This document shows, in pieces, positions 35,564 through 50,129 of a stretch of 64,000 nucleotides of DNA (positions within the stretch are counted from its first letter, which is position 1; each line of letters starts with the position of its first letter). A model generated the notes under the pieces. The model did no database searches and had not been told where the DNA came from. It saw only the letters and a list, made by a program, of their open reading frames with translations. This DNA comes from Tetrahymena thermophila SB210 (lineage: Eukaryota; Ciliophora; Oligohymenophorea; Hymenostomatida; Tetrahymenidae). The stretch is from contig NW_002476251.1 in NCBI RefSeq assembly GCF_000189635.1, forward strand, positions 1 to 64,000. Direction: 5' to 3'. The translations under genes were made by a program, and so were the position numbers.

Positions 35564-36358
35564 TCATTCAGGTAGTTGCTCTTTTACAGGGGCAAAAATA
35601 ATCTTTGATACAGCAAAATGCAAAGCCATAATACCTATTCCAACATTTAAATGACGCTTCCCTTTTTCATTAAGAGTGACTAAGTATCTGTCTAAATGTT
35701 AAAGTAGATAATCTTTATTATCAGACATTATTACTTTAGGGATAAAGCGATAGAGAGGGGCATTAGTATTATTTCCTTATTATATTTGGTTAGGAGTTAT
35801 TCTTCCTATATAAGAGAATGTAGAGTTTGGTAGAAGTGCAAATTCAGTCAAATTATACTTCTTTCTAAATAACTTCAATTTTAACTTTTATGCAAGAGAT
35901 AGTTCAGCAGAGTAGAGCGATGCGTCAATATTTTCTTTTACCTTATATGGATTATAAAAGTTTATTTGGCTAGGTATGAAATCAAGTTAGATTTATTTTT
36001 TGTGATCACTTGGTTCTCCAATTTTGAATTAAAGATTTTCAGAAATTCGACTTTTGTAGTAGAAGTCTCCTTCAGATTCTTCAACTTATTGAAAAACTTC
36101 CATAAATTCTTTGTAAACAACGCTGATTTCTTTATCTGTAGAGGCTGTTAGCTTCTTGTCATTGTGTAATATTGTGCCTTATATAACTATATCTTTATCT
36201 TAAGGTAATTCAGATAGATCTCTAACAAAATCAATGTCGTATGTTTCTATCTTCATCCATTCGTCAAATAGTCTGGCAGTTTTACCTTCTTTCCATAAAT
36301 TGTAGTAGCCATAAGATAAAAAGCCAGTACCTGAGAGCAAAACTAAACTTGAAATCAT
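35564..36358 (-). CDS. Membrane-anchored protein, unknown
   Basis: A single-exon gene of 264 aa. The start MISSLVLLSGTGFLSYGYY gives a short hydrophobic N-terminal anchor. The middle is a mixed soluble domain (for example VIQGTILHNDKKLTAS, VVYKEFMEVFQQVEES and IGEPSDHKKQIQLDF). A second, weaker hydrophobic segment, LNVGIGIMALHFAVSKIIF, lies close to the C-terminus, which ends VKEQLPE. The overall plan of two membrane segments flanking a beta-rich domain is loosely like the MUL1/GIDE family, but there is no RING finger. I do not recognise an orthologue. It may be an organelle membrane protein. Confidence 0.8.
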
Positions 36359-36933
36359 ATTTTTCAAATATTTTAAAATACTTTACTATTGATTTAACCT
36401 TATGCTAATTAAATTAATAAACTAAGTGATTAACAAATAATATAAAAAGATTTTGATAGATCTTTTGTTATTTAATTTTTTTTTTGCATAAGATATCGAA
36501 ATTTCTTTTTTCAGCCAATTGAAATTAATGCATCAAAACAATTTTTAATTTTTATTAAATGTCTAGTTGACATAAAACACTTTAAATTTTAAATATTAAC
36601 ACAATAAGATGAATTAATATATTTCTAGGTAAATTTTATAAATGTGAAAGTTTACTGATCAATTATATATAATATCCAAGTAAATATGAACAAAATTAAT
36701 TATTTTTAAGTATTTAACATCAAATTAATAAAAATAATGATAAATTAACATAATTTTAATCATTTATATTTATTGCTATAAGAAAGAATTAATTTAATAA
36801 TTGATTATTGATTAATTAATCTGGACCTATATTTTATTTACAACAGAAACAAACAAGCAATTTATTATAGCCAAGCGAACAAAAATATAAATTTCTACAA
36901 TAATTTTTTTTGCGCAAACTTTCTTAAAATAAA
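36359..36933. other. Divergent intergenic region
   Basis: Shared upstream region for the membrane-anchored protein gene (minus) and the coiled-coil gene (plus). No specific element is seen. Confidence 0.45.
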
Positions 36934-39318
36934 ATGAAAGGATTGTCTAAAGAAAAAAGATAGCTCATAGAAGAGAAATCTAAAGCGCTAGCTAATCTTA
37001 AAATGAATAAATTTTCTACTCTGGGATTAACAAAGGAACAAATAAATGATAAGAAAAACAAAGAAAATGAAAGAAAAAAGGAGCATAAAAAGTAATAATC
37101 TCAAGTAATTAGCTAAATTGAGATAATTAAATTTCATTGTTTATTTTGATAATTTTACATTTTTTTAATTAAAACAGCAAACATATAATATTACACCTCT
37201 TAAATCTAGAAGCATGTCATATAGAGACGATAGTATAAGCAGATTTGTAAAATATTTTAGAAAATTAGTATATAAAGAAAAGATATTTTCATTTATTAAT
37301 ATAAGCTTTAATTAATATTGAGGAATTTTATTAAATTATTTTCTAAAGTCATCACAGATAAAATAAATCAATGATTTATCTGAAGAAGAACATTAGAGCG
37401 TCATTTTAAAGTCTGATTGGATGATTCCCAAAGAAAAAAAACCTCATGGTGAGGAGGAAGATATAAAGGTTAGTCCTTTCGTTAAATACCATCCAGCTAT
37501 TCTTGAAATGAAGGTCAAAAGTTAGGACAAGAGGGGTTATTTACTACAAGAGCACTAACGTCTTAAAAAGGCAGAAAAACAGTACTTAGAGAACTTAAAA
37601 GATTCTAGATAATTTTCTTTAAATAACACATAAAATCATTTTAGTACAAACATGTCAAAGCTTAATCGTACGTTTAATTCAATTACTACTGCAGGAACTG
37701 ATAGACGTAAAATGGCATCATCTTTATAAAAATAAAGAGATTATTAACATCTAAAATCTGACTAAGTAAAAGGCTATACAGTACCTATAAAATTCAATGA
37801 AGGTTTTGATGGTAAAAAAAAATTCTTATAATATAATTATGACATATTTTTATATTTGATAAAAATTAGACTGTTTAAATAAACTGTAACAAGATCTTAA
37901 AACATAAAGTCAAATTATTGAAGAAGAGAATAGAATTTCTAGATTAATAGAAAAACAATAAAAGAAAAATAATTAAAATTACATTAATATTTAGATCTAA
38001 AGTGATAAGTAAGAAAATTAGTCATCAGCATAGCCATAAACTATAAATTCAAACTTACAAATACCCTTAAACTAATTAAGTGTTTAACACTCTCTTTCAG
38101 ATGATGGTAAAAAATTATTTCAAAATAAATATTTTTATTATTTTACTTTATTTTATATTTTTAAAATTATTTTTTTTAGAATAATATTCTATCTTTAATG
38201 AATTTATAATTGCTTTTTTTAGAGTTAAATGACCAGTAAAGTTTTATGAATAGTTAAATGTTTTTATAATATCTAAAATTAATTTAAAATTATATTATTT
38301 AAAAAAAAGAAAGTATATGTAGTACTGATAAACATAAATAAAAGCTAAATGAGCTACTTTGCTTTTCAGTTTAAAATATAGAATATAGTGATTCAATACA
38401 TAATTATGGATAAAATTTTGGCAAATACCCAAAATTCTACTAATATCTTTAATAAAAAAATTCAAAGGCTTAGTAAGAAAAGGACTTCTAAAATTTAAAA
38501 ATATATCACTAGTAGTTTATAAAAAAAAATGATACTAATAAAGTAATATTTAAGTTTAGAAAATTATAGTAAAATTATTGTTTTAAATAATAAGAGCTAA
38601 AATCAGTCTCCTGGTATTTCTCCAACGATGAAGAAAAAAGGAATATTCAGCTAAGATTATAAAAAATTTGGTGAAAGTGTGAATTTAGAGGATATTCCAT
38701 CCATATCTTAATTCTTATAATATTAAAAGGCTGATTATCATCACTCAAATTCTAAAGATGTAAATTCTCCTTAGAAAAATATGTATGGGCATTCATAGTA
38801 GTTTAGTAAAAGCAATACTATCTCACCTCAAAAAATAAAGTCAGATGAACAAAAAATAAAATTTTAACAAGATAACGATAAAATATTTAATTTTAATTCC
38901 TAACATATCAATCAATTCTTAAAAAAAGGCTCTTCTATTGAGTAATCTAATTAATACTCTATTGCAAAGTCAATAGAAGGTATTCAATTACATAAATCGC
39001 CAAATCAAAATTTATAAAGAAAAAATACAATTAGAGAGAATGAAGAAAAAAGCTAGAAATTTATGAGTGCTTTTGATAGAAGATATCCATACATTCTCAA
39101 AAAGCTAAAGCAAATAGTAATTCTAAATAAAATATTAAGCATATTATTGAATAAAAAAAAATATTTAACAATTATTTTAATTTTTAAAGTATAAAGAAGA
39201 AAAAACAACTAAGCCATTTACTAAAAATTATGATGAAGTATTCCTCTCTATTTACGATTCCTTGTCTAGAGCTAATGACCATCCTGTTGAAAATACAAAA
39301 TAAAAAAAGAATAAATGA
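36934..39318 (+). CDS. Coiled-coil, low-complexity protein, unknown
   Basis: A multi-exon gene. Exon 1 opens MKGLSKEKRQLIEEKSKAL and is highly charged. Introns lie near 37100-37180 and 37250-37345. The third exon carries SDWMIPKEKKPHGEEEDIKV and then FVKYHPAILEMKVKSQDKRG, followed by a charged helix LLQEHQRLKKAEKQYLENL. Later exons hold a coiled coil (SQIIEEENRISRLIEKQQKK), Gln/Ser-rich spacers and QSPGISPTMKKKGIFSQDYK. The last exon ends VFLSIYDSLSRAND and NTKQKKNK before TGA at 39316-39318. Joins between 38100 and 38600 are uncertain. It is probably a cytoskeletal or basal-body scaffold by composition, but this is a guess. Confidence 0.65.
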
Positions 39319-39350
39319 ATAGAAAATAATTTATTTAATTTATAAATTTT

Positions 39351-39430
39351 AAAAAACATGAATATTTTTCACTAATATTTGTATGTATTATTAAAAAACC
39401 TGAATATTTTTCACTAATATTTGTATGTAT
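39351..39430. repeat. Perfect-looking tandem duplication, 2 copies of ~39 bp
   Basis: Two adjacent copies, about 39352-39389 and 39392-39430, share AAAAAAC, TGAATATTTTTCAC, TAATATTTG and TATGTATTA with at most one difference. It lies just after the stop codon of the coiled-coil gene, so it is probably in or next to the 3' UTR. Confidence 0.85.
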
Positions 39431-40827
39431 TAATATGTATATAAATTTATTGATTTATTTATTTTGGCAGTTAGACTCTACATTTTTTCTTTTAATTATA
39501 AGCAATATTTAATATTGAAAATTAAATTAAAATTTATAAATATTAATAAAGAAAAAAATCAAATAAATATCCAAAAAAAATAAATAAATAAAAAAGGATA
39601 TATTGGGAAAACAAATAAAAAAAATGTCTTTCAAAAATATCTTGTTGAATGTTGAGAAAGCAATTAGATCTAAGAGCACGTGGGAAAACTAAAGTTTTGT
39701 TTGCATTTCTTAATTTTTTTAATATCGGCAAAAAAATAATGTGTTGAATATGCGCCTGAGACCCTAAGTTTTTAAAAAATCTATGTAAACAAAATAATGT
39801 CGAATCCCCTCTTGAATCTAAAAGCCTATTAAATTCAACAAAATTCTCTTTCCAAATATATATAAAAATATTTTTTTATTAGGCCTAGCTACGAAAAGAA
39901 GATGAAGAGACACAATAAAAAAGAAAAATAAATAACATTTTAAAAGAATAAAAAAAAAGTATAGATAAAAATTAAAGAAAAAAAAAAAATTATCATATAA
40001 GCAAAAACCTAATAATTAAGAAAAATTCAAATTTAAATTTAAAAACAGATTAACAGAAAAATAAAAAAATTAACTTTAAGAAAATTAAAAACATAAATAA
40101 AGAATAAGAGAAAAAATAAATAGAGAATCTAAAAAGAAATAAATCTAAAAAAATCACATACATTTAATCAAATAATTTAAATAAAATTAAAAAGAAAATA
40201 TTAATATTATTTTTATTACTATTAAGAAAATATCATTCAATTTTAAAAATCATATTTTCAACTTTATAATAAATGCAATACATTTTTTTTTGAAAAAAAT
40301 AAATGCGATGATGGTTTAAAATATGCTTAATAATAAGAAAACATCTTAAATATTTTATTATATTTTAAGAAACTAAATTAGTTTTAAAATTAATTAATGT
40401 TTGATGATAATTATTTTATTTAAAATTTATTTTTTTATTAAATATTTTTAAAATGGTATAATTTTTGAATTGAACATTATCTATCCTTTTATTTTTTTAG
40501 AATTATCATTAATTTTTTACAAAAAAAACACGAAATGAAATTAATGTTTGGGTTTATTTTATTAATATTAAATAATTGAAAGACAGAAAATCTATATTTG
40601 CAGATTAAACTGCAAAAAACAAAAACAACATTTCTTTATAATTTTTATATTGAAAATGAATTAATATTAGAATAGTTAATGGTTATTAATGAGAATTTAT
40701 TTATATTTTAGTATATTTATTTAAGTATTGCATTAAAAATCTTATTTTAGTATAAAGTAAATTTAATTTAACTATTTATTTTTTATTTACCAAATTTCAA
40801 ATTTTGAAAATATTTCCATCGCCTCAG
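39431..40827. other. Convergent intergenic region with an unexplained patch
   Basis: 39600-39850 has more G+C and longer mixed sequence than ordinary spacers here but no supported frame; it may be an RNA gene or a decayed exon. 39880-40160 is strikingly purine-rich on the plus strand. The remainder is plain AT-rich DNA. Confidence 0.4.
39902..40468 (+). other. Lys/Gln-rich open frame, 188 codons, doubtful
   Basis: An ATG opens MKRHNKKEKQITFQKNKKK and the frame remains open to TGA at 40466-40468 when TAA and TAG are Gln. The composition is almost only Lys, Gln, Ile, Asn and Arg in the first two thirds, which follows directly from a purine-rich A tract. No motif or family is seen, and an A-rich tract rarely contains TGA by chance. 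I doubt it is a gene. Confidence 0.15.
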
Positions 40828-43818
40828 TCAAATTTCATCATACTCGTAAGTGACATTATTTATCATTTTGAATTTTGATGGCTTATTAAAAACATTGACA
40901 TTGTTATTATTGAATGATTGGTATGCACTTTTGTTATTATTATTACTTGAACTGAAATAGCAAGTATTATTGTTGTTATTATTATATTAGCTAGGAGAGG
41001 TTCTTTTCTCTTTAAGATAAAAATCAGAAGTACTATTATAACTCTAAAAGTCGAGTGAAAGGTTATTTTTGTTATGATTAAAATCATTTTTAAATTTATT
41101 GTTTACATTTTGTAAGTTTTCTTCGTTATTAAACTGAGTGTTTTATATATTGGTATTATTGTTATTAAAGTTTTAATTATGAAAAGATCTATCTAATAAT
41201 AAATTACTACCTTAAAAGTTATTTTCAAATTATTATAATGGCTGATTGTAAAATTATTCTGTTTTTATTTTTTTTTATGGGTTCTATTTGTATTAATTAT
41301 CTTGTCTAAAGTTAGATTCTGACTGTTTTTTTTCTGAGGAGTTAGAAAAATCTTAATTAATTGGACTTAGATTTCTTTTCTCTTATTTATTTAATTCACT
41401 AATTACCTCAGAGAAAGTATTTGAATCTTATTTATTAACATATCTGTTTTACATTTTAGAACATTATAGTAGAACATCAGTTATTTCAAAGTCTTTGAGT
41501 AATTAATTATACTTTATACTAGTTACCTCATAATTATGTTTCTTTCTTTTTTTATTAAGTTTCTCTTTATTGTAGAATTCTTGCTCTAATAAATTGCCAC
41601 TTCTGTTATTTTGAAAAAAGTATTTACTAATAGTGTTGAATTTATGCTCTGTTCCAAACCATTTAAGACCCTTAAGAAATTATTTAATTTCGGACTAATT
41701 GTTTAAAATATATTTTTTTAGTTTCCTTCAAAAATCATAATATAAATATTACTTCTGATAAAGGTGAATACTAATTATTTTTCCAAGTTTTAATTGGATT
41801 AGGCTGTGCCTTTGAGCATATTAAATTTTTATATCTGTGCTTTATTTCTTAAGTTTGTTTTTCCTGCAAAAAAATACTTCTAATTTGTTCCATATTTCTT
41901 TAATTATTTAATTATTTTTTAAAATTATAAATTAATCAACAATTTAAAGGTAATTTACTATGAAGAGCCATATTTTGTTAGTCCTTATAAAAGAAGATTA
42001 TCGTCAAGAGGAGTAAATTTGCTTCTAGAGGAATTTTTGCCAAAATTAGAAGTGAATGTAGGCAAGTAGAGTTTATTTATAAAAGGAGAATAATCAGAAC
42101 CTAATTAATCCACAATTTATTCTTTAGTCAAATTATTTTTTCTATAAAATATAAAATACAGTTAGAATTAAATAACTCATAAAATGATTTTACTATTTAA
42201 GCAAGTTCTTCATTTGAGGTAGTATATTTAGCAAAGGGCTTTAAAATATTGACATTTGAGGTATAAAATCCACTTAGAGCTGCTGATCTTTTGCTCTGGT
42301 TTCTTCATTTAGCTTTTTAAAAGATACAAAAATTTTTAATATTTAGTTGAATAGGCGCTAATACTAATTTTTTAGTAAACCAGCAAGCAAATAAACAAAC
42401 AAACAAAAAAAACAATCAAAAATTTAATAGTTAAAATATAATTACAAAAAATTCGAAGGGGATACCATAAGAAATGAGCTTATTATCTTGGCCTATTCTC
42501 CCTAAAACTTAATCTCTTTTCTCAATTAATTTTGTTAATAAATTGTATGTTTATAACTAAGTGCTTTCTGTATTTGCCAAAAATATATTTTGTATAAGAA
42601 GTTATATCATGATCTCAGTCTATTCTACTAATTCCTGCAAGTGATATTTCTCAAATGGAGTAATAAATGTTTTAAGTATTTTATTGTTTGAATATGGATT
42701 TTAATTTGCCACAGCCTAAATTTAATGATTTTAACTCTATGAAACATTTTATGGCATAATCATATTCTATTAATGTGGTTATATTATTTAGCTATTTGCT
42801 TGTATCAAAGGAGAATTTATAATGCTACTGTATTAATTTTTTTTTTATTATTATGCTAATATAGATCCTCCCTAATTTTATTAAATTATCAATGAAGTTT
42901 TTGCAAATGCATCATCTTCTAAATTCATCCTATTTATCCGCTGCAAATTTGCATTCATATCCACTAATTCATTCTTCTAAACAGGTATTATAGCTTTGAA
43001 ATTGTTTGAACAATACTGCATAATCTCTTCTGGAGAAACTTTTAGTTGCTACTACATTCTAAATAGCTGATTATAAACCTATTAATTTATATGTGATTTT
43101 CAAATCGATTAAAACAGATTCTTTTTAGATTAATTGTTTTTAATCGATTTTCTTTTTTGATTTCAGCAATTAATTAATTAAATTTATTTGTTTTTATAAA
43201 GATTCTAATTAATTTTTACAAACGAACAATAAATAATATGATTATATTCTAATCAAATTCCGCTATAAATATTTACTTTGAAGTCTTACAAAATATTATA
43301 ACAAAATATTTATATGTATTTCAAATTAAATTAATTTTTTAATTATTGTTATTTGAACTTTGATTTCATCCCAACATTTTCTAACTTTATCAAAATCTAT
43401 ACCGTTGATTTACTTAAATTATTTTCCTATCTAACCTTAAATATTTTCAATTTTATTTTAAATAGCTCTTGTCTTTTTTATTTTGTGTTTATTATTTTAT
43501 AAATAATAAATATCTTCTAAAAATGCATAGTTTTTTAAGTAAATTTAATTTTTTAGATCTTTTTCTACTTTCTAAAATCTATCAATTTTATAGAAAGATT
43601 CTTTAAGCAATGACCTTAAAAGCTGATTATTTATTATCGATTTTTTTCAAATAAGGCATATTGAATTAAAAGTTTTAATAAAACAATTTTTTTAAAAGCA
43701 AATAGAAATTTGATTTGTATTTGTTTATTGAAATCAAAATTTAAATAATTATCAAAGATTCAGTTTAAAAAAATGAAATATTTTTCACCTTTTTTATCTA
43801 TTTGAATTTTTTCCTCAT
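40828..43818 (-). CDS. GON4L-like Myb/SANT nuclear protein (tentative)
   Basis: A multi-exon gene. The proposed first exon is MRKKFKQIKK at 43818, then a charged helical exon (43340-43640) with DRFQKVEKDLKNQ and FDKVRKCWDEIKVQ. The next exon (about 42450-43100) has MQQQLKVSPEEIMQYCSNN and FEKYHLQELVEQTEIMIQLL, which resembles the conserved helical block of the GON4L/YARP family that binds partner proteins. Then comes NKLYLPTFTSNFG with FTPLDDNLLLQGLTKYG, a Myb/SANT-like start, and after an intron TQEIKHRYKNLICSKAQPNP and GLKWFGTEHKFNTI. The last about 250 residues are Asn- and Gln-rich and end NNVTYEYDEI before TGA at 40828-40830. GON4L proteins are transcriptional regulators in the nucleus. 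The assignment rests on motif order only; the 5' end is uncertain. Confidence 0.55.
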
Positions 43819-44078
43819 TTATTATATTTTTTGAATATTGTCTTAGTTAATAAAATTTTAAAACAAGCATTTAATTTTATATAAATAATTTTAAGGTATG
43901 CATTTTATTATTTTATTAAAACTATTAGCTCACTTTAATTAATTTTACAATAAAATTCAAAATAAATAAAGCTAAATATATTTAATTTTTATAAATTTAA
44001 TTTTAAGATTTTATAGTTAACGAACTAATTTTATGTTTTTCTATGTTTTTAACTTAAATTTGAATTGAAAATGGTTGA

Positions 44079-45800
44079 TCAATAGTTAGAATGTGCAGAA
44101 GCAAACATAACATCACCACTCAGATGTGTTTTAATTTTAGGTGTGTAAATAATACAGGTGTATACATTAAAGGCAAGACAACACATCATTACTAATGGAA
44201 CTTCAGGTGTGAAAATTGTAGATATAATCATAGCTACAAAACTTGCTATGTTTGAGATTAAACGATACATTGCAAAAGATTCGTAGCTGTTGTCATTAAA
44301 TTTCATACTTAAGGCACCACCTATAAATCCTTTTATTAGAAGTTCTCCAAAACCAAACATTGCACTTATAATATAAAAAGGCCAGAGAAAATTCAGGAAA
44401 TAAAATATAATAACTAACACAGTGCATACAAAGGAAACAAAAATAACTCTTTTATAGTAAAGGACTTTATCTTCCATTTAATCAAAACTTGCTCCAAGCT
44501 TTCTTCCTAGTATAGGTTGTATTAAACCCATCAAAAGAAATATAATACCTAATTTTTCATTTTTATCATCAACAGTTTCGTTTTTCATTTTTGAAGAGGC
44601 TAAAAAACCAATTTAACTCCAGTAATAACCTAAAAAAAATCCATTTAAGAAGAATAGAGGAAAATAGAACTTGATTTAATACTTCTCTACTAAGAATTAT
44701 TTTAATCTGGTTAAGTCAAGTTTATCTTCGTTAGTAGGAGGGTGAAGAGTGCTATTTCTTTAAATTAATTTTTCATTTAATTCTCTGTAATTTTCAAAAT
44801 AAATATTGCTATTTTAATCATATTCACTGGAACGCAATTAGTCCTATCCATTCTAATAAACAGCCATTGGTTCCTTAATAAAGAATGACAAAAGATTACT
44901 AACCAGCGTAAGAAGGAACATAAACGAAAAGTAACCAGATGTTCCATAATTCTTGAACAAATAAGAACTCAATAAAGGACCAAATATATTGCTCACTTGA
45001 GAATACTAGAAAAAGATTCCAAAGAATTCACCTTTATTTCTAAAATTATAAAAATATTTTTTTAAATTACTTGGCCTAATTCAAACATAATTTGATATTT
45101 TTTTAAATTTTAGTTAATATTTAAGGAGAGAATTTATGCTCTACTTAAAAAGTATTTTGCTTAGATAAATATTTTACTTTTTAAAACTACTATTGCTAAT
45201 ATTTTATTCAACATATTTTGAATTCTATATGCTTAGAATGCCATTATTCATATTCTAATCATACTTTAATGAAAATACAAATACTCAAATTTATTACCTT
45301 TCACTTGTACAGTCAGTAATGTAAGCACCTTATAATACCCAAAGAAGTGCATTTCCTAAACCGCAAATGCAAGAAGATACTAAGACAATTAAATAAAGAA
45401 ATATTCCTGAACATTCCTCTTCACGATTATCAGAACAACGTGAAGCTATTATGCCAACAAACAAAAGAATACAATGAGGGACACCTGCAACTAAAAACTT
45501 TTTAGAATAGCTATGAAAGTATGTTCTGCTAAACCATGGGGCATAAATAGTTCCTCCAGCGCTAGAAATAAAAAATGTAGCTACAGAAAGCATACCCAAT
45601 TTCGAGTAGCTCATTTAATTAAATACCAAAGATGAATACTAGAAATAGCTGTTTAAACTGCAAAGAAGAATCATAAAAAAAATACCCAAATAAGTAACTT
45701 TTCCTTTATTTAATTCATTCTCTGGTATTCTTGCTACTGTAGAAGTTGTATCTATTGGATTAACTTGACTCATTTCTTCTTAATTCTTAATAGATCCCAT
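44079..45800 (-). CDS. UNC93-like major facilitator protein
   Basis: Two exons (45298-45800 and 44079-45039) join to exactly 488 codons; the intron is 258 nt with a GTAATA donor. The protein starts MGSIKNQEEMSQVNPID and has about eleven or twelve TM helices, e.g. VTYLGIFFMILLCSLNSYF and VIFVSFVCTVLVIIFYFLNF. Helix 4-5 has ALLWVLQGAYITDCTSER followed across the intron by NKGEFFGIFFQYSQVSNIFG, matching the W-x-x-Q-G-x-Y-x-T and G-x-x-F-G-x-F motifs of the UNC93 family. A hydrophilic loop of about 75 residues lies between the two halves (residues about 240-315). UNC93 proteins act as membrane regulators or transporters; substrate is unknown. The C-terminus ends FASAHSNY before TGA. Confidence 0.88.
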
Positions 45801-47338
45801 AATTGTATCAATTTAAAATTTATCCTTTTTTATTTTTTAGTTAATTATAAAGATTCTTTATTTTAAATAATTATTTGAATATCTAAATCTTTATATTTTT
45901 ATGACTTTAATTTATTTTTTTTGATAAAAACAGTAAATATTTTTACCAACCCTTCAAATATTCAGATAGACTAATATGATTAAATATTAAATAATAAATT
46001 CAAAAATTTTAATTTTCTTGATGGTTCAAATAAACCTTCGATTAATCTATTCTAAACTTATTTCTACTTTCTACTGAAAAAATTAATTGCATAGCTTTTT
46101 TTGAATTTTACAATATAAGTCATTCTTATTATGGAATGAGTAGATTACAAAGTATTATCTGTTTTACAAAAATTTCAAGTGAAAAATTAATTTAATTTTT
46201 ATTTAATTAAAATTTTTTGGGTTAGAAAAAAATCTAAATTATTACATTTAAAAAGTTGATTTTAGATAAGTAAAAAGTTGTAAAGAAACTACTTTTATTT
46301 TATTAGAATTTAAAATGTAAAGGATTATAAATTTTATATTCACATTCATTTTATTTACATTTAAATTAAATACTTTAATTTTTTTTTTTTAAAGTTTATT
46401 TTACAGAAACAAAAAGATATTTATTTGCTTTATAAATTTTAAGAAACCATATTTGAATAGGATAATAAAAAATACAGCCATTTATCCGAAAGCTGAATTT
46501 CGGATAAAATTAAATTGAAAATTTTTGATGATTAATTCTCTATCAATTAGAATAAAAATAATAGATTTCAAAAAGAGTATTTTAATAATTTTATTAAATT
46601 AAACATATTTATGTTAAAATATTAAATTACTCATTTCTTTTTTATTAATTAGAAGAAAATCTAAAATAATGATTTTTATTTCATTGGATATATTAATATG
46701 AAAGAAAATTTTTTAAAACTTTTATTGAAAATTAGAAAATCTTATAAAATCTATTTTTAAAATTTTTTGATGTGATCTATTAAAATTATGAGTTTGATTG
46801 GAACATTTTGTGGTAATTTAGATTTTAAATTTTTAGTAAGAAATCAAAAGATTATATAGTAACAAATATAAAGGAGCACATTGCTTTTACAGATAAATTA
46901 TTCAACATATTTATAAATAAATATCCATAATTAAAAAATTTTTTGATCATTAATAAAATTTAATTTGAGAATTAAATAAAAGTGAAAGATTTAGTGAATA
47001 TAATTAAAGGTAAGATGAGACAGATAAGAAATTGGTTAGAAGAAAAGCAATTCAGTGTACATTTAGTATGAAATAGTGTTACATATAAAATAAAAATAAA
47101 TCAATTTGCAAATTAAAATATGTTATTAATTTATATTGACAGTTTATTGATAGATAATTCGTTCTTTATTGTTAAATTAATTTTTATCACTGCTTTCTAT
47201 AAATCGTTGCTTATTTTATCCTTCCATACTTCGTTTTCACCAAATATATTTAAATTATAATTTTACTTTTCTCTTCATTACTATTTATATATTTAACTAT
47301 ATTAAGACTAATAAAAAGTAGATTAATCAAGTGTTTAT
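45801..47338. other. Intergenic with a small hairpin
   Basis: About 1.5 kb between tandem minus-strand genes. A perfect 11-bp inverted repeat lies at 46481-46508; the rest is AT-rich without other features. Confidence 0.55.
46481..46508. repeat. Inverted repeat, 11-bp arms, 6-nt loop
   Basis: Arms TTTATCCGAAA (46481-46491) and TTTCGGATAAA (46498-46508) are exact complements around GCTGAA. It stands out because CpG and CCG are rare in the surrounding DNA. Possible roles are a transcript hairpin or a protein-binding site; it lies about 700 bp upstream of the UNC93-like gene start. Confidence 0.75.
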
Positions 47339-49022
<1,684 letters not shown>

Positions 49023-50129
49023 TGTATATATGTAAATTTAAATGTGATTTAGCTTTTTAAAATTTTTAATACTTTTTTTGTACTTTTATCTTATTTTTAG
49101 AGATATTAAATTTTTATGAAAGAAAAAAGTATCTTTTTGCTTTTTAAAATCTTAATCTACGGCAATTAATTAAATTATTAATTAATTAATTGAATATTCA
49201 TTAAAAAATACATTAACTAACAAAGGCTACTTTTCTATACTAAATTTATTGAGGTTCCTAGTGTTAATTTTTATTAATACATACTAAAAGACGTCCATTT
49301 AAATAAAATAAGGATAAAATTGCATATGAATATTCTTTCATCTACATAATTAAGTATTATACTATGCATTACCTTCATTTTATTTATTTTGGCATTTATT
49401 AATTCAAACAAATTTGAAATGACGAAAAATAATAAAAAAATATTAATTTGAAAAAAAATTTAATTAAAGAGAAGAGTGAGTTATTAATTTAGTTAGTTAG
49501 TTAGTGAGTATTGGCTGACAAAAAAGTTTTATAGACTAGATAGAATAAATAAGAAGATATCGGTTTATATTGTAAATATATGAATGTATATAAAAATATA
49601 AATGTGTTTTGTTTATGAATGCGAGTTTGTTTGTTTATTTATTTTATATTCTTGCATTTATTATAGATGTAAATAAATTAATTAAGTATACTCAAACAAA
49701 TTAATTGTTTATTTTCGAGTCATTAAAAATTAACTGGTTCTAATTATGATGCAATCAAAACCTCATTTAATATATCATATTTCACTTTAATTAATCGATT
49801 TATCCATATTTTCAAAAATAGTGATTTTATATGTGAATATTGATTTAAAGTTATTGTCATTTAAACTCTATAACCTAGGATATTTACTTTTCAATATTTA
49901 GTAAAACAAGTCTAAAGTATTTATTTATGAATCTCTTTCATATCAAATTCTTTTTAAAACTTAAATATATGCACAAGCAACTATTTTTTTCAATTCTAGT
50001 TCGCTATTCCTTCTTATATACATTTTTTTATTAATTAATTGATTTCATCCATGACTTTCATCTTCTGTGTAATTTAATTTAATTAATAAATTTGAAATAT
50101 AAAAATATATATCTCTACTTACAGAAGAT
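49023..50129. other. Intergenic with TTAG/GTGA simple repeat
   Basis: A short run of TTAG units lies at about 49488-49510, upstream of the adenylate kinase gene. No gene or structure is supported in the rest. Confidence 0.5.

Noticed and set aside
40863-41087. Minus-strand Ile/Thr-rich frame
   Set aside because: It is a frame-shifted reading of the Asn codon run in the GON4L-like gene tail.
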